A DNA stretch of 64,000 nt from an uncultured Hyphomicrobium sp. Its GTDB lineage: Bacteria > Pseudomonadota > Alphaproteobacteria > Rhizobiales > Hyphomicrobiaceae. The position numbers were made by a program, and so were the translations under genes. Below the pieces are notes generated by a model that was given only the letters and a program-made list of their open reading frames with translations, made no database searches and was not told the DNA's origin. Shown piece after piece: positions 45,437-55,541 of this stretch. Where the stretch lies: assembly GCF_902826555.1 (NCBI RefSeq), contig NZ_CADEFI010000003.1, positions 1-64,000 of the forward strand. Reading direction: 5' to 3'. The stretch's first letter is position 1, and each line of letters begins with the position of its first letter.

Positions 45437-47131
45437 ATGGCCGCCGTTTCCTCGCTTCTGCCCAAGACGCTCAAAGCCCGCGCCGTCTGGGTCACGACAG
45501 GGTGCTTGGTCGCAACCCTGTTTCTAGGCGCATCGACGCTCGTCATCAAAAACGGACTGAAGCAGTCGCTGGACGACACGGTGGTCGTTTCAACCGCTTT
45601 GCGAAACCAGATGACAGCCGACATGCTCCATGACGGCCTGCGTGCGGTCGTGCTTTCGGCGGTATCGGCGCACGAGCTGAACACACCCCAAGACGAAGTC
45701 GTGGCCGAGTTGAAGCGCATGACGGCCGACATGAACCAGGTGGTCGCGGAGAATGCCGGGTTGCCGCTGCCGCCTCACATCCTCAAAGAACTCTCGGGCG
45801 TCCAGGGACCGCTCGACGACTATGTCACTTCCGCAAACCGCGTCGTGGATCTGGTTTGGAAAGATCGCGCGCAAGCGCTTGCCGAGATCCCGGCATTCTC
45901 AGAGAAGTTCAGCCAGCTCGAAACCGCGCTCGAGCGGGTCGGTGACAGCATCGAGGCGACGGCTCAACAGACCAACACCGATGCCGGCGCGTTTGCTTCC
46001 CGCGTTTCGGTGGTCTCTATTCTGGCCTTCCTGATCGGCATCATCGGCTCTGCCGGCGCCATGTATTTCGTTCTTCGCGGCATCATGCGTCCGTTCGCGC
46101 TGATCGAGCGCGCTATGACGGCGCTGGCCCAGGGGCAAAAAGATGTCGACGTTCCCGGCGTTGGCCGCGGCGATGAAATCGGCGACATGGCCGGCGCGCT
46201 GCAGGTGTTCGCAAAGAACATCGCCGACAACGAGCATCTGCGCGAGCAGCAGGCCAAGAGCGCGCAGCATGCCGCTCAAACCCGCAAGGCGGATATGAAC
46301 CGGCTCGCGGACGAATTCCGCATCGCAGTCGGCGGGATCGTCGAGACGGTGTCGTCGGCATCGGCAAAGCTCGAAACCGCGGCAAGCTCCCTGTCCCAGA
46401 CGGCGGAAGCGACCCAACACAAATCTACCGTCGTCGCCTCGGCCTCCGAGCAGACGTCGGTCAACGTGCAAAGCGTTGCCGCGGCATCCGAGCAGCTCGC
46501 ATCTACGGTGACGGAGATCGGCCGGCAGGTCGAGACGAGCAGCTCCATCACCGGAGAAGCCGTGCAGCAGGCTCAGAGGACCAACGGCAAGATCAGCGAG
46601 CTCCAACTCTCCGCCGAGCGGATCGGAAACGTGGTGGGCTTGATCAATACGATTGCCTCGCAGACCAACCTGTTGGCGCTCAACGCCACCATCGAGGCCG
46701 CGCGGGCGGGCGACGCAGGCAAAGGCTTTGCCGTCGTCGCGCAGGAAGTGAAAGCGCTCGCATCGCAAACCTCGAAGGCCACGAACGAGATCGCGCAGCA
46801 GATCGCAGCGATGCAGGAGTCGACCAGGGACGCCGTTGGGGCCATCAAGGACATCACCGATACGATCACCAAGGTATCGGAGATCTCGGTCGCGATCGCG
46901 GCCGCCGTCGAACAGCAGGGCGCGACGACGCAGGAGATCAGCCGCAACGTAACCGAAGCCGCGAAAGGAACGGCCGAGGTCGCTTCGAGCATCGTGGATG
47001 TCAGCCACGGAGCGTCCGATACCGGCTCGGCATCCTCGCAAGTGCTGTCGTCGGCCAAGGCGCTGTCCGGCCAAAGCCGCCATCTCTCGAGCGAGCTCGA
47101 GAAGTTCCTTCTTACGGTGCGCGCCGCCTAG
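45437..47131 (+). CDS. methyl-accepting chemotaxis protein
   Basis: 564 residues from ATG 45437 (AAGGTG upstream). Two membrane helices (about 17-37 and 188-213) flank a periplasmic, mainly helical sensor region. A HAMP domain ([38 protein letters not shown]) leads to the cytoplasmic signalling coiled coil. The conserved tip is [42 protein letters not shown]. No C-terminal pentapeptide for CheR/CheB docking is present. The ligand is unknown. The promoter region 45265-45436 is strongly AT-rich. Confidence 0.94.
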   Translation: MAAVSSLLPKTLKARAVWVTTGCLVATLFLGASTLVIKNGLKQSLDDTVVVSTALRNQMTADMLHDGLRAVVLSAVSAHELNTPQDEVVAELKRMTADMNQVVAENAGLPLPPHILKELSGVQGPLDDYVTSANRVVDLVWKDRAQALAEIPAFSEKFSQLETALERVGDSIEATAQQTNTDAGAFASRVSVVSILAFLIGIIGSAGAMYFVLRGIMRPFALIERAMTALAQGQKDVDVPGVGRGDEIGDMAGALQVFAKNIADNEHLREQQAKSAQHAAQTRKADMNRLADEFRIAVGGIVETVSSASAKLETAASSLSQTAEATQHKSTVVASASEQTSVNVQSVAAASEQLASTVTEIGRQVETSSSITGEAVQQAQRTNGKISELQLSAERIGNVVGLINTIASQTNLLALNATIEAARAGDAGKGFAVVAQEVKALASQTSKATNEIAQQIAAMQESTRDAVGAIKDITDTITKVSEISVAIAAAVEQQGATTQEISRNVTEAAKGTAEVASSIVDVSHGASDTGSASSQVLSSAKALSGQSRHLSSELEKFLLTVRAA

Positions 47132-47162
47132 AGCCTAAGAACGGCCGCGCCCCTTTACCGGC

Positions 47163-47984
47163 TCACGCCGCGAGCCCCCGTGCAACGAAGCCGGGGTTCA
47201 AGAAGGCGTCATCGACCTTGCCGTAAAGGAAGGGCGTGCCGTCGAAATGCGTCAGCGTTCCGCCGGCTGCGTCCAAAATGGCGTGCCCTGCCGCCGTGTC
47301 CCATTCGCTGGTGGAGCCGAAACGGGGGTAGATGTCGGCCTGCCCCTCGGCGATGATGCAAAGCTTGATCGACGAGCCGCGATAGATGCACTCGGCGCCC
47401 GGAAGAGCGTCGATGTAGGATTGCGTCTCGGGATCGAGATGCTTGCGGCTGGCAACGGCGACGATGCGTCCCTGCTCCGGGACGCGGCAGCGAAGCGTGC
47501 GCTTGCCTCTCAGCGCGCCCAACCCTTCGCCAGGATCCAGCCATCCTCCAACGGCTTCGCCCGCACTTCCCATGTAGAGCGTTTCAAGCGCCGGCGCATA
47601 GATGACGCCGAGAGCGGGCTTTCTGTCCATGACCAAGGCCAGGTTGACCGTGAACTCGCCGCGCCCCTCGATGAACTCCTTGGTTCCGTCGAGCGGGTCG
47701 ATGACCACGAAGGGCCGAGCCGGATCGAAATCCACCAGCCCTCTGCCAATCGATTCCTCGGCGATGACAGGGATGCCGCCCAAGACACGGCGCACGTGAT
47801 CCAGGATCTCCGCCTCCGATTCCCGATCCGCCATGGTGACGGGCGAGAGATCGGCCTTGGTCTCGACAGCACAGCCAACCGCGCGGTGGGATAGGATAAT
47901 CGCGCCGGCGCGCGATGCGGCTTGTACGAACCCTTCCAGAATCTCCGCCCGCTCTTCGGGGCCGAGACCGTGCATCACCGTCAT
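47163..47984 (-). CDS. cysQ: 3'(2'),5'-bisphosphate nucleotidase
   Basis: 273 residues from ATG 47984 (AAGGTAAGGA upstream). Inositol-monophosphatase superfamily metal sites: EES at 76-78, IDPLDGT at 95-101 and EWDTAAGHAI near 240. FIEGRGEFTVNLAL and YRGSSIKLCIIAEG point to CysQ, which hydrolyses PAP, the by-product of sulfate assimilation. It follows modC by only 7 nt and so ends a modB-modC-cysQ operon. Confidence 0.93.
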   Translation of the reverse strand: MTVMHGLGPEERAEILEGFVQAASRAGAIILSHRAVGCAVETKADLSPVTMADRESEAEILDHVRRVLGGIPVIAEESIGRGLVDFDPARPFVVIDPLDGTKEFIEGRGEFTVNLALVMDRKPALGVIYAPALETLYMGSAGEAVGGWLDPGEGLGALRGKRTLRCRVPEQGRIVAVASRKHLDPETQSYIDALPGAECIYRGSSIKLCIIAEGQADIYPRFGSTSEWDTAAGHAILDAAGGTLTHFDGTPFLYGKVDDAFLNPGFVARGLAA

Positions 47985-47991
47985 TTCGTCC

Positions 47992-49104
47992 TTACCTTGC
48001 TCGCTTTGCCCCATCGAACCTGCCAACGCCGCGTTCGTCAATGGAAACGGCTTTGACGAGAGCATAGACCTCTCGTCCCGGGGCAAGTCCGAGGTCGGCA
48101 ATGGCGTGGCGCGTGACGGAGGCGGCGAGCCGGTCGCCGCCCTCGAGCGCAACGGTCACCAACCCCGAGGGACCGGTGCCGGCGGAAATCGCGTTCACGC
48201 GCCCCGCCAGCACGGTGCGAACGCTCAGATTTCTGGGCTTTTCGGTCGCAAGGGAGACGTTGGTGGCCTGGATGGCCACCCGAACGGTGCCGCCTCCCGC
48301 GGGGAGGAGAGCGGGAACGGCGATTTCGCCGGCGGGATGGGCGACGATGGCGATGCCGAACTCGGGGCTTTCCCGCACCACCAGGCCCGACAGGAACGAG
48401 ATGGCTTCGAATCGGTCGGCGGGGGCCTCCGCCGGGCCTGCAGCGAACACGTCGGCCGGGGGACCCTGGGCGATCACGCGGCCGTCCGCCAGTCTCACCA
48501 CCAGGTTGGCGAGACGGGCGACCTCCTCCACGGCGTGCGAAACGTAGACGATGGGGAGACCAACCTCATCGCGGAGCCGCTCGATAAACGGCAGGATCTC
48601 CTGCTTGCGCTCGGAATCGAGCGAGGCCAGCGGCTCATCCATGACGAGGATGCGCGGGGCCGCCAGGAGCGCACGGCCGATGGCGACGCGCTGGCGCTCC
48701 CCCCCGGAGAGGGTCGCCGGATAGGCCGCGAGCAAATGGGCGATGCCGAGCAGGTCGACGGCGTCGTCGAAGGTGATGGCCTCCGCGGAGCCCGGAGCGA
48801 AGTATCGGCCGTAAGCAAGGTTCTGCCGCACGTTGAGGTGCGGGAGCAGTTGCCCGTCCTGAAAGACGAGGCCGACGCGGCGCTTGTGGATGGGCTCCCA
48901 TCTGCCGGCTTCGGTATCGACCAGCACATGGTCGTTGACGACGATGCGTCCGCGATCCGGCCGCTCGATACCGGCGATCAACCGGGCGATCGTCGTCTTG
49001 CCCGACCCCGAGGCGCCGAACAGCGCCGTGCAACCGCTCGGAGACGAGAAGTCGGCTTCGAGCGTGAAGCGCGGGCGGGCGAGACGGCAGGAGAAGCTGA
49101 TCAT
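47992..49104 (-). CDS. modC: molybdate ABC transporter ATP-binding protein
   Basis: 370 residues. Walker A GASGSGKT at 30-37, Q-loop (LVFQDGQLLPHLNVRQNLAYG), signature LSGGERQR, Walker B ILVMDEPLASLD, and H-loop YVSHAVEEVARLA. A C-terminal MOP/TOBE domain (about 300-365: RNLSVRTVLAGRVNAI...VALEGGDRLAASVT) is the molybdate-specific regulatory part of ModC. It overlaps modB by 4 nt (ATGA). Confidence 0.94.
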   Translation of the reverse strand: MISFSCRLARPRFTLEADFSSPSGCTALFGASGSGKTTIARLIAGIERPDRGRIVVNDHVLVDTEAGRWEPIHKRRVGLVFQDGQLLPHLNVRQNLAYGRYFAPGSAEAITFDDAVDLLGIAHLLAAYPATLSGGERQRVAIGRALLAAPRILVMDEPLASLDSERKQEILPFIERLRDEVGLPIVYVSHAVEEVARLANLVVRLADGRVIAQGPPADVFAAGPAEAPADRFEAISFLSGLVVRESPEFGIAIVAHPAGEIAVPALLPAGGGTVRVAIQATNVSLATEKPRNLSVRTVLAGRVNAISAGTGPSGLVTVALEGGDRLAASVTRHAIADLGLAPGREVYALVKAVSIDERGVGRFDGAKRAR

Positions 49105-49805
49105 TCGAAACGGGCCCTCGTTTGCCCCGACCGGCGGATCAGAAGCTCGGACGCGACCAGGGCGGCGAACGAAAGCCCGACCGCGATCAACGACAGGCGC
49201 AGGGCGCCGGCCTCGCCACCCGGCGTCTGCGTATAGGAGTAGATGGCGGCCGGGATGGTCTGCGTCTCACCCGGAATGTTCGAAACGAAGGTGATGGTGG
49301 CGCCGAACTCGCCCAAGGCCTTGGCAAAGCCCAGGACCATGCCGGCGATGATGCCCGGGACGGCCAGCGGCAGGGTGACGGTCGCGAACACCCACAGCGG
49401 CGAGGCACCAAGCGTCGCGGCGGCCTCCTCGCTGCGCCGGTCGATGGCGTCCATCGCCAGACGAATGGCGCGCACCATGAGGGGGAAGCTCATAACGGCG
49501 GCGGCGAGCGCTGCTCCGGTCCAGCGGAACGACAGCACGATGCCGAGCGTCTGCTCGAGAAACGCTCCGAGCGGGCCACGGCGGCCGAACAGGATCAGCA
49601 GCACGTACCCCGTCACCACGGGCGGCAGCACGAGCGGCATATGGACGAGGCCGTCGAGGAGGATCTTGCCGCGGAATTGGCCGCGGGAGAGAAGGTAGGC
49701 GACCAGAACCGCAACCGGCAAGCTGGCCAGCACCGCAACCGTCGCGACCCGCAGCGACAGCTTGATGGCCACCATCTCTTCGGGCGTGATCCAATCCAGG
49801 CTCAT
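49101..49805 (-). CDS. modB: molybdate ABC transporter permease
   Basis: 234 residues, five to six membrane helices. The EAA-type coupling motif is in EEAAATLGASPLWVFATVTLPLAVPGIIAGMVLGFAKALGEFGATITF, matching ModB. Forms the membrane channel with ModC. The periplasmic binding protein ModA is not present upstream (the 128-bp gap leads to capD) or downstream. Confidence 0.94.
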   Translation of the reverse strand: MSLDWITPEEMVAIKLSLRVATVAVLASLPVAVLVAYLLSRGQFRGKILLDGLVHMPLVLPPVVTGYVLLILFGRRGPLGAFLEQTLGIVLSFRWTGAALAAAVMSFPLMVRAIRLAMDAIDRRSEEAAATLGASPLWVFATVTLPLAVPGIIAGMVLGFAKALGEFGATITFVSNIPGETQTIPAAIYSYTQTPGGEAGALRLSLIAVGLSFAALVASELLIRRSGQTRARFE

Positions 49806-49933
49806 TGGCGCATCCGGCGTTCGGTCGGGGAGTTTAAAGGGGCGTTATAGCCGGTCAGTATAGACGATCCGCAGAGCAATTCGCGGGCCTGATTGCGGAT
49901 GGTTTACGCTTTCAGGGATGGCGGCTTGGCGGG

Positions 49934-51919
49934 TCAGTGCAGGGTTTGCGACGGGGCCGGGTGCACGTGGTCGCGTTCGAAATTCCCCTCGTCGAGGCTC
50001 GAGCTATAGCCTTCCACCGTGCGCTTCAGGATGGCCTGCACGGCCGCGCGATCCCGCATTTCCATGGCCTGCTTCAGGAGCCCGAGCTCGTGGTGGAGCT
50101 CCGCCCTGGTGAGATAGGGCTCATCGGACTTGAAGATGCGCGGATGCTCGGTGGTCTGCGTATGAGCGCCGATCAGCAGCTCCTCGTAGAGCTTTTCACC
50201 CGGCCGCAGGCCGGTATACGTGATCTCGATGTCGCCGTCGGGATGGGCCTCGTCGCGCACCTCGAGGTTGGACAGGCGCACCATCAGACGCGCCAGATCG
50301 TCGATGCGTACGGAGTCGCCCATGTGAAGCACGAACACCTCGCCGCCCTTGGCCATGGCGCCGGCCTGGATGACGAGCTCGGATGCCTCGGGGATCGACA
50401 TGAAGAAGCGCGTCACATTGGGATGGGTGACCGTGATTGGCCCACCGTTGCGGATCTGCTGACGGAACAAGGGAACGACCGAGCCCGAGCTTTCCAGAAC
50501 ATTGCCGAAGCGCACCATCGTGAAGACGGTCGCGGCGCCATCCTTGGTTGCGGCCTCGGCCTGCAGGATGAGCTCAGCGAGCCGCTTGCTTGCTCCCATG
50601 ATGTTGGTCGGACGCACCGCCTTGTCGGTGGAGACCAGCACAAAACGCTCGACGCCATGCTTGCGCGCGCACTGGGCCACGACCTGAGTCCCGAAAATGT
50701 TGTTCTCGAGCCCGGTGAAGGGGTTCTCCTCGACCATGGGTACGTGCTTGTAGGCCGCCGCGTGATAGATGGTCTCGATGCCGTTCTCGACGATCACCTG
50801 ATCCACCAGACGCGCGTCGGTCACCGAGCCGAGCACAATCTTGACCTCCGGAGGCTGGGCCTCGCGCTTCAGCAGCTGACGCAGATCGATATCGATGGTG
50901 TAGAGGCCGGCCTCCGAGATATCGAGGAGCACGAGCCGTCGTGGCGCGCGGAGCGCAATCTGGCGCACAAGCTCCGAGCCGATCGAGCCGCCCGCGCCGG
51001 TGACGAGGATCGATTTGCCGGTGACGTTGCGATCAAGAAGCTCGATGTTGGGCGTCACCGCATCGCGGCCGAGCAGGTCGCCGACCTCGACAGCGCGCAG
51101 GCTATTCAAGCTCACGTGGCCGAGGGCGACATCCTCATAGGTCGGGAGGATCTTGACCGCGATCGGGAAGCGCTTCAGCTCCTGCAGCACCCTGCGCCGC
51201 TCTTGCCTGCGACTTCCCGGCAGGGCAATCAGAACCTCCTGCACCTTCTCGCGCTCGATCAATCGGTCGATCCGGTGCGGGGGGTAGACTTTGAGATCGC
51301 CCACATACTGACGCCACATGGTGGGCGAGGAGTCGACGAACCCGACCACCCGGCGGTCGCGCGCCTTGCGGATCGCCTGCAGCAGCGCCATGCCGAGCTG
51401 GTCGGCACCGTAAATGAGGGCGGGGGTGCGATCCGACACCGGCGCGGAGCTAACGAGGCGGATGCCGGCGCTTTCGAGCATCATCTTGATCAAAGCGCGT
51501 ACGCCGATGATCGCTGCCGCGGCGAGCACACCGTAGGTCAGGATGACGGTGCGCGGGATACCGTACTGGCCGAGCATGAAGAGCGCGAGGGCCCAAAGCA
51601 GGACCGACAGCCCGACGGCGGCCATGACCTGCGTTTTTCCGCGCTGGCCGATGAACCGGGTGACCATCCGGTAGACGCCGAAATGCCACAGGGTTGCGAC
51701 CGTCGCGAAGGGGCCCGCCAGAAGCAGCCCGAAGGACTGAATGTTGGGCGGGACAAAGAAGCCGCCGTAGCGCACCCACAAGGCCACCCAGAGAACCGAG
51801 AGCAGCGCGAGCAAGTCGGCGACGACCAGGGCAGCGCGCTTATGGTAGCGCGGCCGCTCCAGCAGCCAATCGCGGAGCCGGGTCAGATCCCACCACTTCG
51901 CCCCCGTCCCTTTACTCAA
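49934..51919 (-). CDS. CapD/FlaA1-type nucleoside-diphosphate-sugar 4,6-dehydratase
   Basis: 661 residues, TTG start with GAGGTG upstream; no other start is near. Four membrane helices (about 30-150) are followed by a first Rossmann-like domain with the degenerate GADQLG motif. The catalytic SDR domain then starts near residue 300: NAD motif VTGAGGSIGSELV, HAAAYKHVPMVEENP, STDKAVRPTNIMGASKR with the active-site residues, and the tail GLRPGEKLYEELL. Makes a 4-keto-6-deoxy sugar (UDP-GlcNAc type) for surface glycans at the inner membrane. Divergent from manC. Confidence 0.93.
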   Translation of the reverse strand: MSKGTGAKWWDLTRLRDWLLERPRYHKRAALVVADLLALLSVLWVALWVRYGGFFVPPNIQSFGLLLAGPFATVATLWHFGVYRMVTRFIGQRGKTQVMAAVGLSVLLWALALFMLGQYGIPRTVILTYGVLAAAAIIGVRALIKMMLESAGIRLVSSAPVSDRTPALIYGADQLGMALLQAIRKARDRRVVGFVDSSPTMWRQYVGDLKVYPPHRIDRLIEREKVQEVLIALPGSRRQERRRVLQELKRFPIAVKILPTYEDVALGHVSLNSLRAVEVGDLLGRDAVTPNIELLDRNVTGKSILVTGAGGSIGSELVRQIALRAPRRLVLLDISEAGLYTIDIDLRQLLKREAQPPEVKIVLGSVTDARLVDQVIVENGIETIYHAAAYKHVPMVEENPFTGLENNIFGTQVVAQCARKHGVERFVLVSTDKAVRPTNIMGASKRLAELILQAEAATKDGAATVFTMVRFGNVLESSGSVVPLFRQQIRNGGPITVTHPNVTRFFMSIPEASELVIQAGAMAKGGEVFVLHMGDSVRIDDLARLMVRLSNLEVRDEAHPDGDIEITYTGLRPGEKLYEELLIGAHTQTTEHPRIFKSDEPYLTRAELHHELGLLKQAMEMRDRAAVQAILKRTVEGYSSSLDEGNFERDHVHPAPSQTLH

Positions 51920-52356
51920 AGTCGCACCTCAGCTGCCATTCTTTCGGAGGCTACACTATGGTTGCACGTCCACAGAGGACAATCATCATTTGCGGCACCG
52001 GCCAGTGCTCAAGCCCGCTCGGCTAACGCCGGGCAAGACCCGCGAAGCGCAGAATTATGACGTCAGGTCAATATCTTGGTATCAGATGGATTTTCGAGGG
52101 CGCCAGCTCTAACACAACACTGTTGTCAAATAAAGCTCGCACAAGACAGGGGATAGCCCCGGAAACCACGATCCGCTTTCCAAGCCCCGAACTTGCCGAT
52201 CAGCCCTTATAAACATCCTCATGCCGTGCTGCCCGTTCGTTTCGACTTCTCCGTTGCGCCCCAAGGACCGAACGAGTTTCCGCGACGCCCGCTTCGTCTC
52301 CTCACCTCTTGCCAATTTCGCCTGAACCACTCCGACGTCTCGAGAGCCGACCGACC
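51920..52356. other. divergent promoter region between capD-type gene and manC
   Basis: 437 nt of reduced GC. It must hold the promoters of both polysaccharide genes. A 22-codon open frame (51958-52026, MVARPQRTIII...) has CGGAGG before its ATG and could be a leader peptide, but nothing else supports it. No clear operator or ops/JUMPstart element is visible. Confidence 0.4.
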
Positions 52357-53802
52357 ATGACGACAATCGTTCCCATCATTCTATCCGGCGGCTCGGGCAC
52401 GCGACTGTGGCCGATCTCACGCGCGCTCTATCCGAAGCAGCTCATCCGCGGCCTCGTCACGCCCGACGAAAGCCTGCTCGGCGCGACGCTGACGCGGCTC
52501 GGGCAGGACGACGACGTTTCGGCGCCCGTCATCGTCTGCAACAACGCTCATCGCTTCCTGGTCAAAGACGAATGCGAGCGCGCGGGAATTTCGCCGTCCG
52601 CCATCATCCTCGAGCCGGTCGGCCGCAATACCGCGCCGGCGATTGCCGTCGCGGCTCTCCACGTGGCGGCAAAGACCCCATCGGCCGTCCTTGTCGTCAT
52701 GCCGTCCGACCACGTGATCCGCGAAACCGAGCATTTCCGTGCCGAGGTGCGGCGTGCGGCGGATCTGGCCGCCCAGGGCCGCATCGTCCTGTTCGGCATA
52801 CGGCCGACCGAGGCGCACACCGGCTACGGCTACATCCGGCGCGGAGCGCCGATCGAGGGCAGCGACGGAGCGGCCTTCGCCGTCGAAAGCTTTGCCGAAA
52901 AGCCAGACAGCGCCAAAGCGCGCAAATACATCGCCCAAGGCGACTACTTCTGGAACAGCGGCATCTTCGTATTCCGTGCCGACGTCTTCCTTGCCGAGCT
53001 GAAGAAGCTCGCGCCCGATGTTCTGGACGCCGCGCGCCGCGGGGTTGCCGGAGCTGCGACCGATCTCGGATTTCTGCGGCTCGACGCGGAGCAGTTCGCC
53101 GCCGCCCCCTCGATCTCGGTCGACTATGCGGTGATGGAAAGGACGCGGGCCGCGGCCGTGCTGCCGCTCGACATCGGCTGGAGCGATCTCGGATCGTGGT
53201 CGGCGCTGTGGGACATCGCGCCGAGGGACGGCAACGGCAATTTCGTACGGGGCGAGGCTTTTCTCGAGGATACGCAGAACTGCTACATCCACAGCGAGCG
53301 CGCGCTGGTGTCGACCATCGGTCTCGAGGATCTGGTGATCGTCGACACGCCCGATACGGTGCTCGTGGCGCACAAGTCGCGTTCACAGGACGTTTCGCGC
53401 ATCGTGCAGCGGCTCAAGGCGGCGAAGCGGACGGAGCACGAGCAGCACATCCGGAACTATCGACCTTGGGGTTTCTTCGAGACGCTCAATATCGGCTCCA
53501 GATTCCAGGTGAAGCTCCTGCACGTCAAGCCGGGCGGACTGCTCTCGCTGCAAATGCACCATCACAGATCCGAGCACTGGGTGGTGGTGCAGGGAACGGC
53601 GAAGGTCACGGTCGACGGCGTCGAGCGCCTCGTGCAGGAGAACGAGAGCGTCTATATCGTCGCGACGCAGTGGCACCGGCTGGAAAACCCCGGGAAGATT
53701 CCGCTGGAGCTGATCGAAGTCCAAGTCGGAACCTATCTCGGCGAGGACGACATCATCCGCAGCGACGACGTCTATTCCCGCGCGCCCGACGAGACCAAGT
53801 AG
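52357..53802 (+). CDS. manC: mannose-1-phosphate guanylyltransferase / mannose-6-phosphate isomerase
   Basis: 481 residues, bifunctional type II. The N-terminal nucleotidyltransferase has the pyrophosphorylase signature LSGGSGTRLWPISR, then EPVGRNTAPAIAVAA, MPSDHVI, FAEKPD and NSGIFVF. The C-terminal cupin (about 350-475) has RPWGFFETLNIGSRFQVKLLHVKPGGLLSLQMHHHRSEHWVVV, carrying the Zn-binding residues. Produces GDP-mannose for capsule, LPS or exopolysaccharide. ATG 52357 gives the usual N-terminus. Confidence 0.95.
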   Translation: MTTIVPIILSGGSGTRLWPISRALYPKQLIRGLVTPDESLLGATLTRLGQDDDVSAPVIVCNNAHRFLVKDECERAGISPSAIILEPVGRNTAPAIAVAALHVAAKTPSAVLVVMPSDHVIRETEHFRAEVRRAADLAAQGRIVLFGIRPTEAHTGYGYIRRGAPIEGSDGAAFAVESFAEKPDSAKARKYIAQGDYFWNSGIFVFRADVFLAELKKLAPDVLDAARRGVAGAATDLGFLRLDAEQFAAAPSISVDYAVMERTRAAAVLPLDIGWSDLGSWSALWDIAPRDGNGNFVRGEAFLEDTQNCYIHSERALVSTIGLEDLVIVDTPDTVLVAHKSRSQDVSRIVQRLKAAKRTEHEQHIRNYRPWGFFETLNIGSRFQVKLLHVKPGGLLSLQMHHHRSEHWVVVQGTAKVTVDGVERLVQENESVYIVATQWHRLENPGKIPLELIEVQVGTYLGEDDIIRSDDVYSRAPDETK

Positions 53803-54085
53803 ACCCGCGTGGCGGCCGAGGCTTCGCCTACCGCTGGGGCCAAAAAACTGTGCAAGACCTGCTGCGCCGCCGCATGCCGAGCACCGGTTCCGCGAGGGCT
53901 CGATCCGAGACGCGATCGACGGCGGCGCACGCGGCTTCTCCGCTGCCTTGACACAGTTCCACGGCGATGATCAGTAACCCACGGTCGCGGGTTCCTTTCC
54001 CGGACCGTGAACCGGGACGGGCTTTGCTCACGAAGCCTGCTCCGCCGCTTCCACGTGTGGCGATTTCCCGACAAAGGCATTCTGG

Positions 54086-55060
54086 ATGCGACAAGAACAT
54101 TCATCGCAGGCGCTGGAGCGAGGCCGTTGGATTGTCGATCAGGAGATCGAGGCCATGGCGCTCCTGCGCGACAGCTTCGACGACAGCCTGATCGCGGCTG
54201 TCGGCCTCATTCAGGCGTGTCGCGGCCGGCTGATCGTCACGGGCGTCGGGAAGTCGGGACATATCGGCGCCAAGCTGGCAGCGACCTTCGCATCGACCGG
54301 CACCCCTTCGTTCTTCCTGCACGCCGCCGAAGCCTCGCACGGCGATCTCGGCATGATCACGGGACAGGATGTCGTGCTTGCCATCTCGAACTCGGGCATG
54401 ACGAAAGAGCTCTTTCCGGTGCTCGAGTTCTGCGCGGCCAATGGCACCAAGGTCATCTGCATGACCGCGAACGAACAGAGCCGCCTTGGACAGCAGTCGG
54501 ACATCTGCCTCCGTCTGCCCAAGGTCAAGGAGGTCTGCCCCAACAATCTCGCGCCGACGTCGTCGGCGATCATCACGCTGGCGGCGGGGCATGTGCTCGC
54601 CGTGCTGCTGATGGAGCAGCGCTCTTTCGTCGATTCGGATTTCGGCAAGCTCCATCCCGGTGGCCGGCTCGGCCTCCTCTTGTCCTCCGTGCGCCGCTAT
54701 ACGGAAGAATTCAAAGATACGGTGCCGGCTGTCAGCCCGACCGAGCTTCTCGGCCACGTCGTCATCAAAATGGCCGAGGGTCAGCGCGGTTGCGTGGTCG
54801 TCACGGAGGAGGGCACCAACCGCCTTCTCGGCCTCATTACCGAGGGCGACCTGAGGCGCGCGTTCTCGCCCGACATGTTCAACAAGACGGCGCAGGCGAT
54901 CATGACCACGCGGCCGGTGACGGTGAGCGCCGAAGACCTGATGAGCACCGCGGTTTCGCTGATGAAGGAGCGGCGCATCGCAAACGTGGTCGTGGTCGAC
55001 GGCGATACGGTGGTCGACGTGCTACACACCAAGGACCTGATGCAGCGCGGCTATATGTAA
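54086..55060 (+). CDS. kdsD: arabinose-5-phosphate isomerase, KpsF/GutQ family
   Basis: 324 residues. N-terminal SIS domain (GRLIVTGVGKSGHIGAKLAATFASTGTPSFFLHAAEASHGDLGMI, AISNSGMTKELFPVLEF) and two C-terminal CBS domains (about 205-320). Interconverts ribulose-5-phosphate and arabinose-5-phosphate, the first step to KDO for lipid A core or capsule. Ends before a strong bidirectional terminator. Its position after manC supports a surface-glycan role. Confidence 0.94.
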   Translation: MRQEHSSQALERGRWIVDQEIEAMALLRDSFDDSLIAAVGLIQACRGRLIVTGVGKSGHIGAKLAATFASTGTPSFFLHAAEASHGDLGMITGQDVVLAISNSGMTKELFPVLEFCAANGTKVICMTANEQSRLGQQSDICLRLPKVKEVCPNNLAPTSSAIITLAAGHVLAVLLMEQRSFVDSDFGKLHPGGRLGLLLSSVRRYTEEFKDTVPAVSPTELLGHVVIKMAEGQRGCVVVTEEGTNRLLGLITEGDLRRAFSPDMFNKTAQAIMTTRPVTVSAEDLMSTAVSLMKERRIANVVVVDGDTVVDVLHTKDLMQRGYM

Positions 55061-55090
55061 CGCGTTTGCTCGTCCGTCGGACGGGCCACA

Positions 55091-55121
55091 AAAAAGCCCG
55101 GACAGAACATCCGGGCTTTTT
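55091..55121. terminator. bidirectional intrinsic terminator
   Basis: Perfect 12-bp stem AAAAAGCCCGGA / TCCGGGCTTTTT with a CAGAACA loop, between convergent kdsD (ends 55060) and cheY (ends 55149). Confidence 0.93.
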
Positions 55122-55148
55122 GATATTCGCCGTTCGAGATCTCGAGCG

Positions 55149-55541
55149 TCAGGCGGCCACGGGGGCGGCCAGTGCGAGATCGATCTTTTCTTTCAGGACT
55201 TTCTCGTTGAAGGGCTTGATGATGTAGCCCGAAACGCCAGCGCTCTTGGCGGCGTTGATGTTGTCCTGCTTCGATTCCGCCGTCACCAGGATGAACGGGG
55301 TCTTGCCCATCTCGGGGTCGGCGCGAACGACCTTCAAGAGCTCGTAGCCCGTCATCGGCTCCATGTTCCAATCAGAAATGATGAGGCCATACTGTTTGGC
55401 CTTGATCTTCTCGAGCGCTGCCGCGCCGCTCGAAGCCTCGTCCACGTTCTCGAAGCCGATCTGCTTCAGAAGCTTGCGAATGATCCGGACCATGGTGCTG
55501 TAGTCGTCCACGACGAGTACAGGCATGTTGTTCGCGCTCAT
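55149..55541 (-). CDS. cheY: chemotaxis response regulator CheY
   Basis: 130 residues from ATG 55541, a lone receiver domain. Acidic pocket Asp12-Asp13 (LVVDDYSTMVRIIRKLLKQIGF), phospho-acceptor Asp57 (IISDWNMEPMTG), Thr87 (ILVTAES) and Lys109 (IIKPF). FILVTAESKQDNINAAKSAGVSGYIIKPF is the CheY flagellar-switch face rather than that of a generic receiver. It would be phosphorylated by CheA, which is not in the window. Divergent from cheB, 319 bp apart. Confidence 0.93.
   Translation of the reverse strand: MSANNMPVLVVDDYSTMVRIIRKLLKQIGFENVDEASSGAAALEKIKAKQYGLIISDWNMEPMTGYELLKVVRADPEMGKTPFILVTAESKQDNINAAKSAGVSGYIIKPFNEKVLKEKIDLALAAPVAA

Noticed and set aside
49806..49933. ModE operator upstream of modB
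   Set aside because: No half-sites resembling the ModE consensus were found; only weak TATA-like pieces.
51958..52026. 22-codon open frame with a good SD upstream of manC
   Set aside because: Too short to judge, no attenuator structure seen and no family match; mentioned only in the region note.
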